DNA from: Clostridium sp. AN503
Lineage (GTDB): Bacteria; Bacillota; Clostridia; Lachnospirales; Lachnospiraceae
Direction of reading: 5' to 3'
DNA: 64,000 nt
Assembly (NCBI RefSeq): GCF_040719375.1
Contig: NZ_JBFDTP010000002.1
Location: 1,302,001-1,366,000, forward strand
The position numbers were made by a program, and so were the translations under genes. Position 1 is the first letter of the stretch, and each line of letters starts with the position of its first letter. The notes below the pieces were generated by a model. That model ran no database searches, was not told the DNA's origin, and saw only the letters and a program-made list of their open reading frames with translations. Positions 40,801 through 49,014 of the stretch are shown here, in pieces.

Positions 40801-42330
40801 ATGAAATACGCAGTAACCGGCAGCCAGATGAAGCAGATTGACAAGGATACCATAGACCGGATCAAAATCCCGTCCCTGGTTCTGATGGAGCGCGCAGCGC
40901 TGGCGGTGGCCGATGCAGCAGAGCGTATCCTTTCCCCGTCCTCTGCCCGCGTTCTGTCTGTCTGCGGAACCGGCAACAACGGCGCTGACGGTATTGCGGC
41001 AGCGCGTATTCTTAAATGCAGAGGATACGATGTGACGGTTCTTTTAGCAGGCAGCTTAGAGCATGCCTCACACGAGCACAGGGTCCAGCAGCAGATTGCG
41101 GAAAACCTGGATGTTCCGATGGTGGAGTACAGTGATTTTGTCCCGGGAAGCTGTGACGTGATCGTGGACGCTTTGTTCGGGATCGGATTGGGCAGGGAGA
41201 TCGAGGGTGAATACCGAGAGCTTCTTAAGATGCTTGCTGAAAAACGCAGGTCGGGGGAAGCAAAGGTGGTGGCAGTAGATATCCCATCCGGCATCCATGC
41301 AGATACCGGTGCCGTTATGGGCGCTGCACTGCCGGCAGATATTACCGTGACTTTTGGATATTTAAAGACAGGCCTGATGCTGTATCCCGGCAGGAGCTAT
41401 GCGGGGGCGGCAGAGGTGGCCGATATCGGATTTTCCCAGGTGAGCTTAACCTGCGCAGGCTGGGACGGGATGATACTGGAGCCGTCGGACCGGAGCCGGA
41501 TTCCGGCGCGCCAGGCAGACGGCAATAAGGGAACGTTCGGAAAGCTGCTTGTCATAGCAGGTTCTGTGGGCATGAGCGGTGCCGCTTATTTAAGCGCGCT
41601 TGCCGCCTACCGGGCGGGAGCAGGGCTGGTGAAGATCCTGACGGTCCCGGAGAACCGGGCAGTCCTCCAGGCCCAGCTTCCCGAGGCGATCGTAGAGACC
41701 TGCGATCCGGAAGCGATCACACCTTACAGCGATGCAGAAGATGGGGAGAGCTTCCGGACGGTCCTGGAAAGCCAGTGCGACTGGGCGGATGCCATTGTCC
41801 TGGGGCCGGGCCTGGGCCAGGAAGCTTATGTGGAATACCTGGTGGAGGCTGTGCTTTCCCACGCCTATGTGCCGATCGTGCTGGATGCGGACGGACTGAA
41901 TACAGTTGCGGCCCATCCTTATCTGACCCGGTATTTTACGGAAAATATCATTATCACCCCTCACATGGGAGAGATGGCGCGGCTGTGCGCCTGTCCGGTG
42001 GAGGAGCTGAAGGCGGACCCGGTGCGGGCGGCAAGGGAGTACAGCGGCAGGTACGGTGTGGTCTGTGTGATGAAGGATGCGGCCACGGTGACCGCCGATA
42101 AGGACGGCAATGTGTATTTAAATCCCAGCGGCTGCAGCGCCATGGCGAAGGCTGGTTCCGGGGATGTACTTTCAGGCACGGTCGCCGGGCTGTTGGCGAG
42201 AGGGATGGAGTGTGCGGAGGCAGCGGCCTTCGGCGTTTATCTCCACGGGCTTGCAGGAGAAGCCGCAGCAGCAGAATACGGTGAGAACGGCCTGCTTGCA
42301 CACAATATCGCGGACTGCTTACACTGTTAG
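40801..42330 (+). CDS. nnr: bifunctional NAD(P)H-hydrate epimerase / dehydratase
   Basis: 509 residues. The N-terminal YjeF_N domain (1-215) has the epimerase motifs VCGTGNNGADGIAAARIL and VDALFGIGLGREIEG. The C-terminal ribokinase-like domain (about 225-509) has NKGTFGKLLVIAGS, AYRAGAGLVKI, ITPHMGEMARL and KAGSGDVLSGTVAGLLARG. The two together repair hydrated NADH and NADPH (epimerisation, then ADP- or ATP-dependent dehydration). Ribosome site AAAGGAGG. Ten bases before alr. Confidence 0.94.
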   Translation: MKYAVTGSQMKQIDKDTIDRIKIPSLVLMERAALAVADAAERILSPSSARVLSVCGTGNNGADGIAAARILKCRGYDVTVLLAGSLEHASHEHRVQQQIAENLDVPMVEYSDFVPGSCDVIVDALFGIGLGREIEGEYRELLKMLAEKRRSGEAKVVAVDIPSGIHADTGAVMGAALPADITVTFGYLKTGLMLYPGRSYAGAAEVADIGFSQVSLTCAGWDGMILEPSDRSRIPARQADGNKGTFGKLLVIAGSVGMSGAAYLSALAAYRAGAGLVKILTVPENRAVLQAQLPEAIVETCDPEAITPYSDAEDGESFRTVLESQCDWADAIVLGPGLGQEAYVEYLVEAVLSHAYVPIVLDADGLNTVAAHPYLTRYFTENIIITPHMGEMARLCACPVEELKADPVRAAREYSGRYGVVCVMKDAATVTADKDGNVYLNPSGCSAMAKAGSGDVLSGTVAGLLARGMECAEAAAFGVYLHGLAGEAAAAEYGENGLLAHNIADCLHC

Positions 42331-42339
42331 GAAGGATAC

Positions 42340-43545
42340 ATGAAAAGGGAGAATGACATGAAGACCTATACAAGAGTCTATGCACCCATAGACCTGGATG
42401 CAGTCGTTTATAATATGGAGTCCATGAAAAAGAATATCTCACCGGATACGGGGATGATCGGCGTGGTGAAAACGGATGGTTACGGGCATGGGGCCGTGCC
42501 TGTAGCGCAGGCTGTTGACCCATATGTAGCGGGATATGCGGTGGCGACCATCGACGAGGCGCTGAACCTGCGCCGCCATGGAGTTGTAAAACCGGTCCTG
42601 ATCCTGGGTGTGACACACGTAAGCCGATATGAGGAGCTGCTGGAGCATGACATCCGCCCTGCGGTCTTTACCATGGAACAGGCAAAGCCCCTGTCAGATC
42701 TGGCGGTGCGGGCTGGAAGAACGGCCAATATCCATCTGGCCCTGGATACCGGTATGAGCCGCATCGGCATGACCCCGGATGAGCAGGGAGCGGACCTGGC
42801 AGCAGGGATCGCAGGACTTCCCGGCATCCGGGCGGAGGGATTGTTTACCCACTTTGCCAGGGCGGATGAGACCGACAAAAAAGAGGCACAGGCCCAGCTC
42901 TCGCGCTATCTGCATTTTGTGGAGCTTTTAAAGGAGCGGGGAGTGGACATCCCGGTAAAGCACTGCTCCAACAGCGCCGGGATCATCGACCTGCCTTCGG
43001 CGAATCTGGATCTGGTGCGGGCGGGCATCTCCATATACGGCCTGTATCCGTCTGATGAGGTGGATAAAAACAGAGTGCCTCTAAAGCCCGCGATGGGGCT
43101 AAAGAGTTTTGTGACTTATGTAAAGACTTTAGAGCCGGGGCAGGCAGTGAGCTATGGAGGCACCTTTGTGGCGGAGCGATCCATGCGGGTTGCGACTATT
43201 CCTGTGGGCTACGGCGATGGGTATCCCCGGAATCTTTCCGGAAAAGGGCATGTGCTGATCCATGGGAAACGTGCGGCGATCCTGGGCCGCGTCTGCATGG
43301 ACCAGTTCATGGTGGATGTGACGGACATCCCGGATGTGGATGTGGATACAGAGGTGACTCTGATCGGAACAGATGGGAAAGACCAGATCCGGGTGGAGGA
43401 GCTTTCGGATCTATGCGGGCGGTTCCACTATGAACTGGTATGCGATATTGGAAAACGGGTGCCGCGTGTTTATATCCGGCATGGAGAGGTGGTTGGAACA
43501 AAGGATTATTTTGACGATCCGTATCCAGGCTTTGGTCTGGACTGA
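42340..43545 (+). CDS. alr: alanine racemase
   Basis: 401 residues from ATG 42340 (AGGAAGG before it); ATG 42358 is also possible. PLP-dependent fold type III: VVKTDGYGHGAVPVA with the PLP lysine, LDTGMSRIGM, FTHFARAD, HCSNSAGI, and in the second domain VSYGGTFVAERSMRVATIPVG (catalytic Tyr region) and RVCMDQFMVDVTD. It makes D-alanine for peptidoglycan. As in Bacillus, the next gene is an EndoA/MazF toxin. Confidence 0.95.
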   Translation: MKRENDMKTYTRVYAPIDLDAVVYNMESMKKNISPDTGMIGVVKTDGYGHGAVPVAQAVDPYVAGYAVATIDEALNLRRHGVVKPVLILGVTHVSRYEELLEHDIRPAVFTMEQAKPLSDLAVRAGRTANIHLALDTGMSRIGMTPDEQGADLAAGIAGLPGIRAEGLFTHFARADETDKKEAQAQLSRYLHFVELLKERGVDIPVKHCSNSAGIIDLPSANLDLVRAGISIYGLYPSDEVDKNRVPLKPAMGLKSFVTYVKTLEPGQAVSYGGTFVAERSMRVATIPVGYGDGYPRNLSGKGHVLIHGKRAAILGRVCMDQFMVDVTDIPDVDVDTEVTLIGTDGKDQIRVEELSDLCGRFHYELVCDIGKRVPRVYIRHGEVVGTKDYFDDPYPGFGLD

Positions 43546-43667
43546 CGTTTGGAGCATTTTTCTATTAACAGGACTTCCGTCTGAGGCATAAATTAATCAT
43601 GGAGAGGTATACGCCGGTCAAAAAGAGGTAATAATACCCTTGAAGAAAATTGACGGAGTGTGAAACT

Positions 43668-44015
43668 GTGATAATCAGACGAGGAGATATTTATTATGCA
43701 GACCTGCGTCCGGTGGTGGGCTCAGAGCAGGGCGGAGTCCGTCCCGTGCTCATCATCCAGAATGACGTTGGCAATAAACACAGCCCCACAGTGATCTGTG
43801 CGGCGATTACATCCAAGATGAACAAGGCGAAGCTGCCGACCCATGTGGAACTGGACACGCGAAAATGTGATATGATAAAAGATTCGGTGATCCTTTTGGA
43901 ACAGCTCAGGACAATTGACAAGCAAAGGCTGAAAGAACGGATCTGCCATATTGACGACGAACTGCAGGAAAAGGTGAATCGAGCATTGATGGTGAGCCTG
44001 GAACTGACTACATAG
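43668..44015 (+). CDS. MazF/EndoA-type mRNA interferase
   Basis: 115 residues from GTG 43668 (GGAG nine bases before). Family motifs IIRRGDIYYADLRPVVGSEQ, GGVRPVLIIQNDVGNKHSPT and ITSKMNKAKLPTHVEL, with the catalytic Arg and Thr region kept; the end LLEQLRTIDKQRL is typical of Bacillus EndoA (cuts at UACAU). In Bacillus the antitoxin gene lies between alr and the toxin. Here the 122-base gap has no such gene, and no antitoxin follows either. So it is an orphan in this window. Confidence 0.93.
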   Translation: MIIRRGDIYYADLRPVVGSEQGGVRPVLIIQNDVGNKHSPTVICAAITSKMNKAKLPTHVELDTRKCDMIKDSVILLEQLRTIDKQRLKERICHIDDELQEKVNRALMVSLELTT

Positions 44016-44026
44016 TTCGTTTGAGA

Positions 44027-44055
44027 CTGGTATTTCGTCATTGACGAAATACCAG
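44027..44055. repeat. perfect 14-bp palindrome after the EndoA gene
   Basis: CTGGTATTTCGTCA (44027-44040), one base, TGACGAAATACCAG (44042-44055). No T tract follows, so a terminator is doubtful; an operator or mRNA-end hairpin is possible. Nothing else is visible in 44056-44160. Confidence 0.6.
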
Positions 44056-44174
44056 ATATTTAGTAAAATGTCCACGTAGGCAGCAGGCGGCGCGATGAGG
44101 CGGCCGTACATTACAGCCCCGTTTTACCCGGCACAGGGCACGGCGGAATGATAAAAGGAGTATGAAAAGCAGAT

Positions 44175-45146
44175 ATGGACGATGGCTATTCGGGCCTGGG
44201 AATGATCCTGGGTATAGCGGCAGTCGTTTTGATTGTCGTCTATCTCTTCTGGAGATATAAAAAATCCAAAGAGGAAAACGTAACAGAAGAAGATATCATG
44301 ACGATGGTCAATGAGGGACATGAGCAGGGGGTTTTAGAGTCCAGCGAGGCGGAGATGATCACCAACATTTTTGAGTTTGATGACAAGGAAGCCAGCGATA
44401 TCATGACCCACCGGAAGAATATTATAGCGCTGGATGGATCTGTAACTTTAAAAGAGGCGGCCCGGTTCGTTTTGAAGGAAGGGAAGAATTCCCGTTTTCC
44501 GGTATACGGCAAGGATCTGGACGATATCATTGGCACTGTACATATGCGGGATGTGCTGATCCACGCGGAGAATTCACAGGAGTCCCGGATGGCCCTTGCC
44601 AATGTTCCAGGTGTTCTGCGACCGGCACACTTTATCCCGGAGACACGCAATATCAACTCTCTGTTCAAAGAGATGCAGTCCCAGAAGATCCATATGGAGA
44701 TTGTCATAGATGAGTACGGCCAGACCGCGGGCCTGGTCACCATGGAGGATATCTTAGAAGAGATCGTGGGGAATATCCTGGACGAGTACGATGTGGACGA
44801 GGAGTTCATCGTGCATGGGGAGGGAGATGCCCTGATCATGAGCGGAATGACGCCTCTTGAGGACGCCCAGGATGAGCTTAAGATTGAATTTCCTGAGGAG
44901 GATCTGGATAACTATGATACCATCAACGGACTTTTGATCTCCAAGCTGGACCGTATCCCGGATGAGGACGAGCAGCCGGAGGTTCGGTATTTGGGTTATC
45001 TTTTCTCTGTTATCAAGGTGGAGAACAAGATGATCCATTCTGTCAGAGTGACGAAGCAGCCGGAGGCGGAGCAGAGCGCGGAGGTGGAATCCGGGGAAGG
45101 CGTTTTCGAGGGCAGGGACAAGAGAGACCGGGACAAGAAAGACTGA
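44175..45146 (+). CDS. CBS-domain / CorC_HlyC protein (hemolysin-C-like)
   Basis: 323 residues. One N-terminal membrane segment (LGMILGIAAVVLIVVYLFW), then a region with ESSEAEMITNIFEFDDKEASD, a CBS pair (DIMTHRKNIIAL; MEIVIDEYGQTAGLVTMEDI) and a C-terminal CorC_HlyC domain, ending in a charged tail. Relatives are linked to magnesium or cobalt efflux and adenine-nucleotide sensing. The membrane DUF21 domain of full-size family members is absent. The best ribosome site (AAAAGGAG, 44154-44161) is far from this ATG and better suits an out-of-frame ATG at 44162. Confidence 0.85.
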   Translation: MDDGYSGLGMILGIAAVVLIVVYLFWRYKKSKEENVTEEDIMTMVNEGHEQGVLESSEAEMITNIFEFDDKEASDIMTHRKNIIALDGSVTLKEAARFVLKEGKNSRFPVYGKDLDDIIGTVHMRDVLIHAENSQESRMALANVPGVLRPAHFIPETRNINSLFKEMQSQKIHMEIVIDEYGQTAGLVTMEDILEEIVGNILDEYDVDEEFIVHGEGDALIMSGMTPLEDAQDELKIEFPEEDLDNYDTINGLLISKLDRIPDEDEQPEVRYLGYLFSVIKVENKMIHSVRVTKQPEAEQSAEVESGEGVFEGRDKRDRDKKD

Positions 45147-45189
45147 GAGTAAGCTTTATAAACAGGGCTGCATTTGGCCCGGACAGAGG

Positions 45190-45225
45190 AAACGCCTTTT
45201 CCTGACAGATAAAGGCGTTTCTTTT
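45190..45225 (+). terminator. terminator after the CorC-like gene
   Basis: AAACGCCTTT pairs with AAAGGCGTTT (45211-45220), followed by CTTTTG. Confidence 0.85.
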
Positions 45226-45279
45226 GCGGTAAAACAAAGAACAAGCAGATATATAACATTCAGACAGATAGGATAAAAT

Positions 45280-46665
45280 ATGAGACAGATGATACAGGAT
45301 ACAAAAGACATGCTGCGGGATAAGACATTTCTGCAGAAGGCGCTCACGATCGCATTCCCCGTGGCGATGCAGGGGATGTTAAACACCATCGTCAACCTGG
45401 TGGATACCATGATGATCGGGACCTTGGGTGAGACGGCGATCGCGGCGGTGGGACTGGCAAACAAGGTATTCTTTGTGTTTTCCCTGCTGGTATTCGGTGT
45501 GGTCAGCGGCTCCGGCGTGCTGGCGGCACAGTACTGGGGCAACCGGGATGTGAAGAACATCCGCAAGGTACTGGGGCTTGCACTTATGATCTCCGTTTTT
45601 GGGGCGCTTTGTTTTGTTGTTCCGTCAGAGCTGCAGCCGAAAGCGGTAATGAGGATCTTTACTACAAGTGAAGGTGCGATCGCAGTAGGAGCGGCATACC
45701 TGGCGGTAGCAGCCCTGTCCTATCCGTTTACGGCGGTCACCAATACCTATGTGGCAATGCTGCGTGCGGTGGGACAGGTGAAGGCGCCTGTGATCATAAG
45801 CTGCATGACCATTTTGATCAATATCACCTTCAACTATATCCTGATCTTCGGGCATTTCGGCGCTCCGGCCATGGGAGCCGTGGGTGCGGCGGTAGCGACG
45901 CTGTTAGCCAGGGTGGTGGAATGTACGGCGATCATTGGTGTGACTTACTATACCCGTTCTCCGATCGCCTGCCATGTGAGGGATCTGTTTGGCTACAGCC
46001 AGGCATTTATCAGACAGTTTGTCTCCACCTGCAGTCCGGTGATCGCCAACGAATTCATGTGGGGGCTTGGGACGACCATGTATTCTCTTGCCTATGGACG
46101 GATGGGAGATAACGCGGTAGCGGCTATTACCATAGCAACCACCATCCAGGACATTGTTGTGGTCCTGTTCCAGGGCCTGAGTGCAGCGACAGCTGTCATA
46201 CTGGGTCACGAGATGGGCGGCGGGCATTTAAAGCGGGCGGAGAAATACGCAAAGAATTTCTTTATTCTCCAGTTTTTAGTAACGCTGGCTGCCATGGCTA
46301 TCTGCTATGGGATCCGGGGAAATATCATCGGCATGTACCGGATCACCCCGGAAGTAGCCAGGGACGTGAACCTGTGCCTGATGGTATTTATCCTCTATAT
46401 GCCGGCGAAGATGTTCAACTATGTCAATGTGGTGGGCGTACTCAGAAGCGGCGGTGACACCAGGGTCTGCCTGTTTATCGACACCAGCGGAGTGTGGTTT
46501 ATCGGGATACCCATGGCGTTTATCGGCGGTCTGTATTTAAAACAGGCTATCTATGTGGTATATGGGATGGTGATGATCGAAGAGATATACAAAGCAATCA
46601 TCGGCTATATCCGCTACCGCCAGAAGAAATGGCTCAGGAACTTAAACGCAGAACTGCAGGGCTGA
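45280..46665 (+). CDS. MATE-family efflux transporter
   Basis: 461 residues, about 12 hydrophobic spans in two halves. The first half has FPVAMQGMLNTIVNLVDTMM and a following GLANKVFFVF, the second CSPVIANEFMWGLGTTMYS, the matching position of the repeat. MATE carriers export drugs and metabolites in exchange for Na+ or H+. The substrate cannot be predicted. It stands alone between terminators, with no regulator beside it. Confidence 0.93.
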   Translation: MRQMIQDTKDMLRDKTFLQKALTIAFPVAMQGMLNTIVNLVDTMMIGTLGETAIAAVGLANKVFFVFSLLVFGVVSGSGVLAAQYWGNRDVKNIRKVLGLALMISVFGALCFVVPSELQPKAVMRIFTTSEGAIAVGAAYLAVAALSYPFTAVTNTYVAMLRAVGQVKAPVIISCMTILINITFNYILIFGHFGAPAMGAVGAAVATLLARVVECTAIIGVTYYTRSPIACHVRDLFGYSQAFIRQFVSTCSPVIANEFMWGLGTTMYSLAYGRMGDNAVAAITIATTIQDIVVVLFQGLSAATAVILGHEMGGGHLKRAEKYAKNFFILQFLVTLAAMAICYGIRGNIIGMYRITPEVARDVNLCLMVFILYMPAKMFNYVNVVGVLRSGGDTRVCLFIDTSGVWFIGIPMAFIGGLYLKQAIYVVYGMVMIEEIYKAIIGYIRYRQKKWLRNLNAELQG

Positions 46666-46745
46666 GCGACAGCTTTTAATGGCTGACGAGGCGGTCTGGA
46701 TACGGAGGATCTTACATGAGGGAACCCTAAATGCAGCAGAAATAC

Positions 46746-46774
46746 TTGATATTCTGTAAAAATAATGCTAGAAT
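46746..46774 (+). promoter_or_regulatory. promoter of yebC
   Basis: TTGATA (46746-46751), 17-base spacer, TAGAAT (46769-46774). Confidence 0.7.
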
Positions 46775-46829
46775 AGAAAAGATGTTTTTTGAACAAGGAC
46801 GAAAAGAGAAGGATAAGGAGCTGTGAGTT

Positions 46830-47558
46830 ATGTCAGGACATTCAAAGTTTGCCAATATCAAACACAAAAAAGAGAGAAATGATGCTGCAAAAGGCAAGAT
46901 TTTTACCGTGATCGGCCGTGAGATCGCTGTGGCTGTAAAAGAGGGCGGTGCGGACCCGGCTAACAACAGCCGTCTGCGTGATGTGATCGCCAAGGCAAAG
47001 GCCAACAACATGCCAAATGACACCATTGACCGCGGCATCAAAAAGGCCGCTGGAGATGCCAATGCAGTTAACTACGAGGTACTGACCTACGAGGGTTACG
47101 GCCCGAACGGCGTGGCGATCATCGTAGATACCCTGACCGACAACAAGAACCGTACCGCGGCTAATGTGAGAAGCGCATTTACCAAGGGCAACGGCAACGT
47201 AGGGGCACAGGGCAGCGTGTCCTTCATGTTTGACAAGAAGGGACAGATCGTTATCGACAAGGAAGAGTGCGATATGGATCCGGATGAGCTGATGATGCTG
47301 GCGCTGGATGCCGGGGCTGAGGATTTCGCCGAGGAAGATGACAGCTATGAGGTTATCACTGATCCGGATGATTTCAGCAAGGTGCGCGAAGCGCTTGAGG
47401 CGGAGAAGATCCCGATGATGCAGGCGGAAGTGACCATGATCCCGCAGACCTGGGTGGAGCTGACCGACGAGGAGGATATCAAGCGGATGAACAAGCTTCT
47501 TGATCTGCTGGATGACGACGATGACGTACAGGCGGTCTATCACAACTGGGATGAATAA
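46830..47558 (+). CDS. yebC: YebC/PmpR-family protein
   Basis: 242 residues, normal length. Begins SGHSKFANIKHKKERNDAAK and contains AKANNMPNDTIDRGIKKAAG and VTYEGYGPNG-like LTYEGYGPNGVAIIVD. Long regarded as a DNA-binding regulator; recent work ties YebC-type proteins to translation of proline-rich stretches. It is the only gene of its transcript. Confidence 0.95.
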   Translation: MSGHSKFANIKHKKERNDAAKGKIFTVIGREIAVAVKEGGADPANNSRLRDVIAKAKANNMPNDTIDRGIKKAAGDANAVNYEVLTYEGYGPNGVAIIVDTLTDNKNRTAANVRSAFTKGNGNVGAQGSVSFMFDKKGQIVIDKEECDMDPDELMMLALDAGAEDFAEEDDSYEVITDPDDFSKVREALEAEKIPMMQAEVTMIPQTWVELTDEEDIKRMNKLLDLLDDDDDVQAVYHNWDE

Positions 47559-47612
47559 GATCTGAGCGTATTATAGCCATAAGAGAACCATGATCACATG
47601 ATCAAATTGACG

Positions 47613-47648
47613 AGAGGCTTTGCCCATGATGGGAAAGCCTCTTTTTTT
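47613..47648 (+). terminator. terminator of yebC
   Basis: AGAGGCTTTGCCC and TGGGAAAGCCTCT form a stem with one unpaired base, followed by seven T. It reaches the stop codon of the opposing AraC-type gene. Confidence 0.9.
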
Positions 47649-48603
47649 ACGGGGTATTTGTGGTCGCGTCCGGCAGCCGCAGATACTCATGAAGCTTTTC
47701 ACAGACGACAGGATGCGTTGCGGAGATCAGATTCCGATGCTTTCCCCTGGACACCATATTCGCTGTTTTTATGCGGGTGCGGTACTGGGCGGGCGAATAA
47801 CCAAAGATGTCGCGGAAGCGCTTATTAAATGTCTTCAGATCGGGAAATCCGTTCCCGATTGCTATCTCGGTCAGGGTCTTGTCGGTGACAGCCAATTCCA
47901 TGACGGCCTCCTGGAAACGGATCCGGATCAGGTACTCATAGAAATTAATTCCGGTGGTGTGTTTAAACAGGGTGGAGATGTAGGTCCGGTTGTATTGAAA
48001 ATAGGCGGCAAGGTCCTCCAGGGTGATCTTCTCCCGGTAATGCTCCTCCATATAGAGGATCAGCCGGTGTATGATCTCCTGATGCTGTTCCCCCTGATCC
48101 TGCCGGATCGGTACCATCTGCGGATCAAACATGCGGCACAGGGTTGATACCAGAAGTTCCAGGCTGGCCTTGGCGGTCAGCGATGCATAGGGACCGCCTG
48201 ATGCCGCCGCGTCCAGGATCTGTGCGGCATAAAAGCGCAGGAACTGATATTCTGGCTTATTTCTTGTGTCATTGGTGGACAGGCATTGGGGAAAGACAAA
48301 CCGGTATCCTTTTTTCAGAAACGGTTTAAAGACTGCCTGTGAAAAACGCAGCACCAGGGCGCTTGTATGTTCTTTCTGTGCCAGTGAGGCGTGTCCGGTG
48401 CCCGGCCCCGTCAGGACCACGTCATCCTCGCACATGATAAACTTTTCCGTGCCGCGGCAGAATTCCTGCTCCCCGCTCAGAAGGATATCAAGCTCAAACT
48501 CCGTCTGGTGCCAGTGATAGCGGTAATTCAATATCTCATGGGCGTAGCACGATAAGTAGATATTGTCCCTGGGCCACTGCAGATCATAATAATCCTGTTC
48601 CAT
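47647..48603 (-). CDS. AraC-family transcriptional regulator
   Basis: 318 residues from the ATG at 48603 (minus strand), with GGAGGG just before it. N-terminal cupin-like ligand domain (HEILNYRYHWHQTEFELDIL), C-terminal double helix-turn-helix with ITLEDLAAYFQYNRTYISTLF and LTEIAIGNGFPDLKTFNKRF, then RDIFGYSPAQYR. Such proteins usually activate nearby sugar genes when ligand binds. It is divergent from the SLC13-type carrier and enolase-superfamily genes, whose promoter has a poor -35 and may need an activator. Confidence 0.92.
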   Translation of the reverse strand: MEQDYYDLQWPRDNIYLSCYAHEILNYRYHWHQTEFELDILLSGEQEFCRGTEKFIMCEDDVVLTGPGTGHASLAQKEHTSALVLRFSQAVFKPFLKKGYRFVFPQCLSTNDTRNKPEYQFLRFYAAQILDAAASGGPYASLTAKASLELLVSTLCRMFDPQMVPIRQDQGEQHQEIIHRLILYMEEHYREKITLEDLAAYFQYNRTYISTLFKHTTGINFYEYLIRIRFQEAVMELAVTDKTLTEIAIGNGFPDLKTFNKRFRDIFGYSPAQYRTRIKTANMVSRGKHRNLISATHPVVCEKLHEYLRLPDATTNTP

Positions 48604-48685
48604 ATATCCCTCCAAAATAAAAAATCCAAATATTTTCCCTGTTCAAAAAGTTTGAGACGATATTTGCCCATCCTCTTTTGTTCCC

Positions 48686-48714
48686 ATACTATCGCATAAA
48701 ATATGGTTTGTCAA
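48686..48714 (-). promoter_or_regulatory. promoter of the AraC-type gene
   Basis: On the minus strand: TTGACA (48709-48714), 17-base spacer, TAGTAT (48686-48691). Confidence 0.8.
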
Positions 48715-48762
48715 GCGTTTGAATTTTGGTTAAAACTGATAATTCCAACACACTGTTTTTGT

Positions 48763-48888
48763 TATAATCGCAAAAATAAAAACTGTTTAAAAGAGAATAC
48801 ATACAGGGATAATGTTTGGATAAAATTGTATCCGGAACTGCGCTTTTTAATGAGATTTAAACGAGAGAGCAGGAATCTCTCTTTTTTT
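48763..48888 (+). promoter_or_regulatory. carrier promoter -10 and leader with intrinsic terminator
   Basis: A perfect -10 TATAAT (48763-48768) has no good -35 at the right distance. The transcript would hold a small GGATA/TATCC hairpin (about 48818-48833) and then AGAGAG/CTCTCT (48864-48882) with seven T, an intrinsic terminator about 125 bases before the carrier gene. This looks like an activator-dependent promoter plus attenuation. The rest of 48604-49014 shows no gene. Confidence 0.5.
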
Positions 48889-49014
48889 ATTGCAAATACT
48901 CCCAACGACAGGATGGAAATGTTCTGGTAGTTTATAAAAGAACGGTCGTGCATGGGCCCGCCGGCCGGTAGTAGAAACGCAAAAAAGCAAAAGAAGGAAA
49001 GAGGGAGTGGACGT

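Noticed and set aside
48700..48720. CcpA cre site near TGTCAAGCGTTTGAA
   Set aside because: Too many mismatches at the conserved outer positions, and the TGTCAA is better explained as the -35 of the AraC promoter.
48703..48930. Plus-strand frame between the AraC-type and carrier genes
   Set aside because: No ribosome site, AT-rich low-quality protein, and it runs through the promoter and terminator features.
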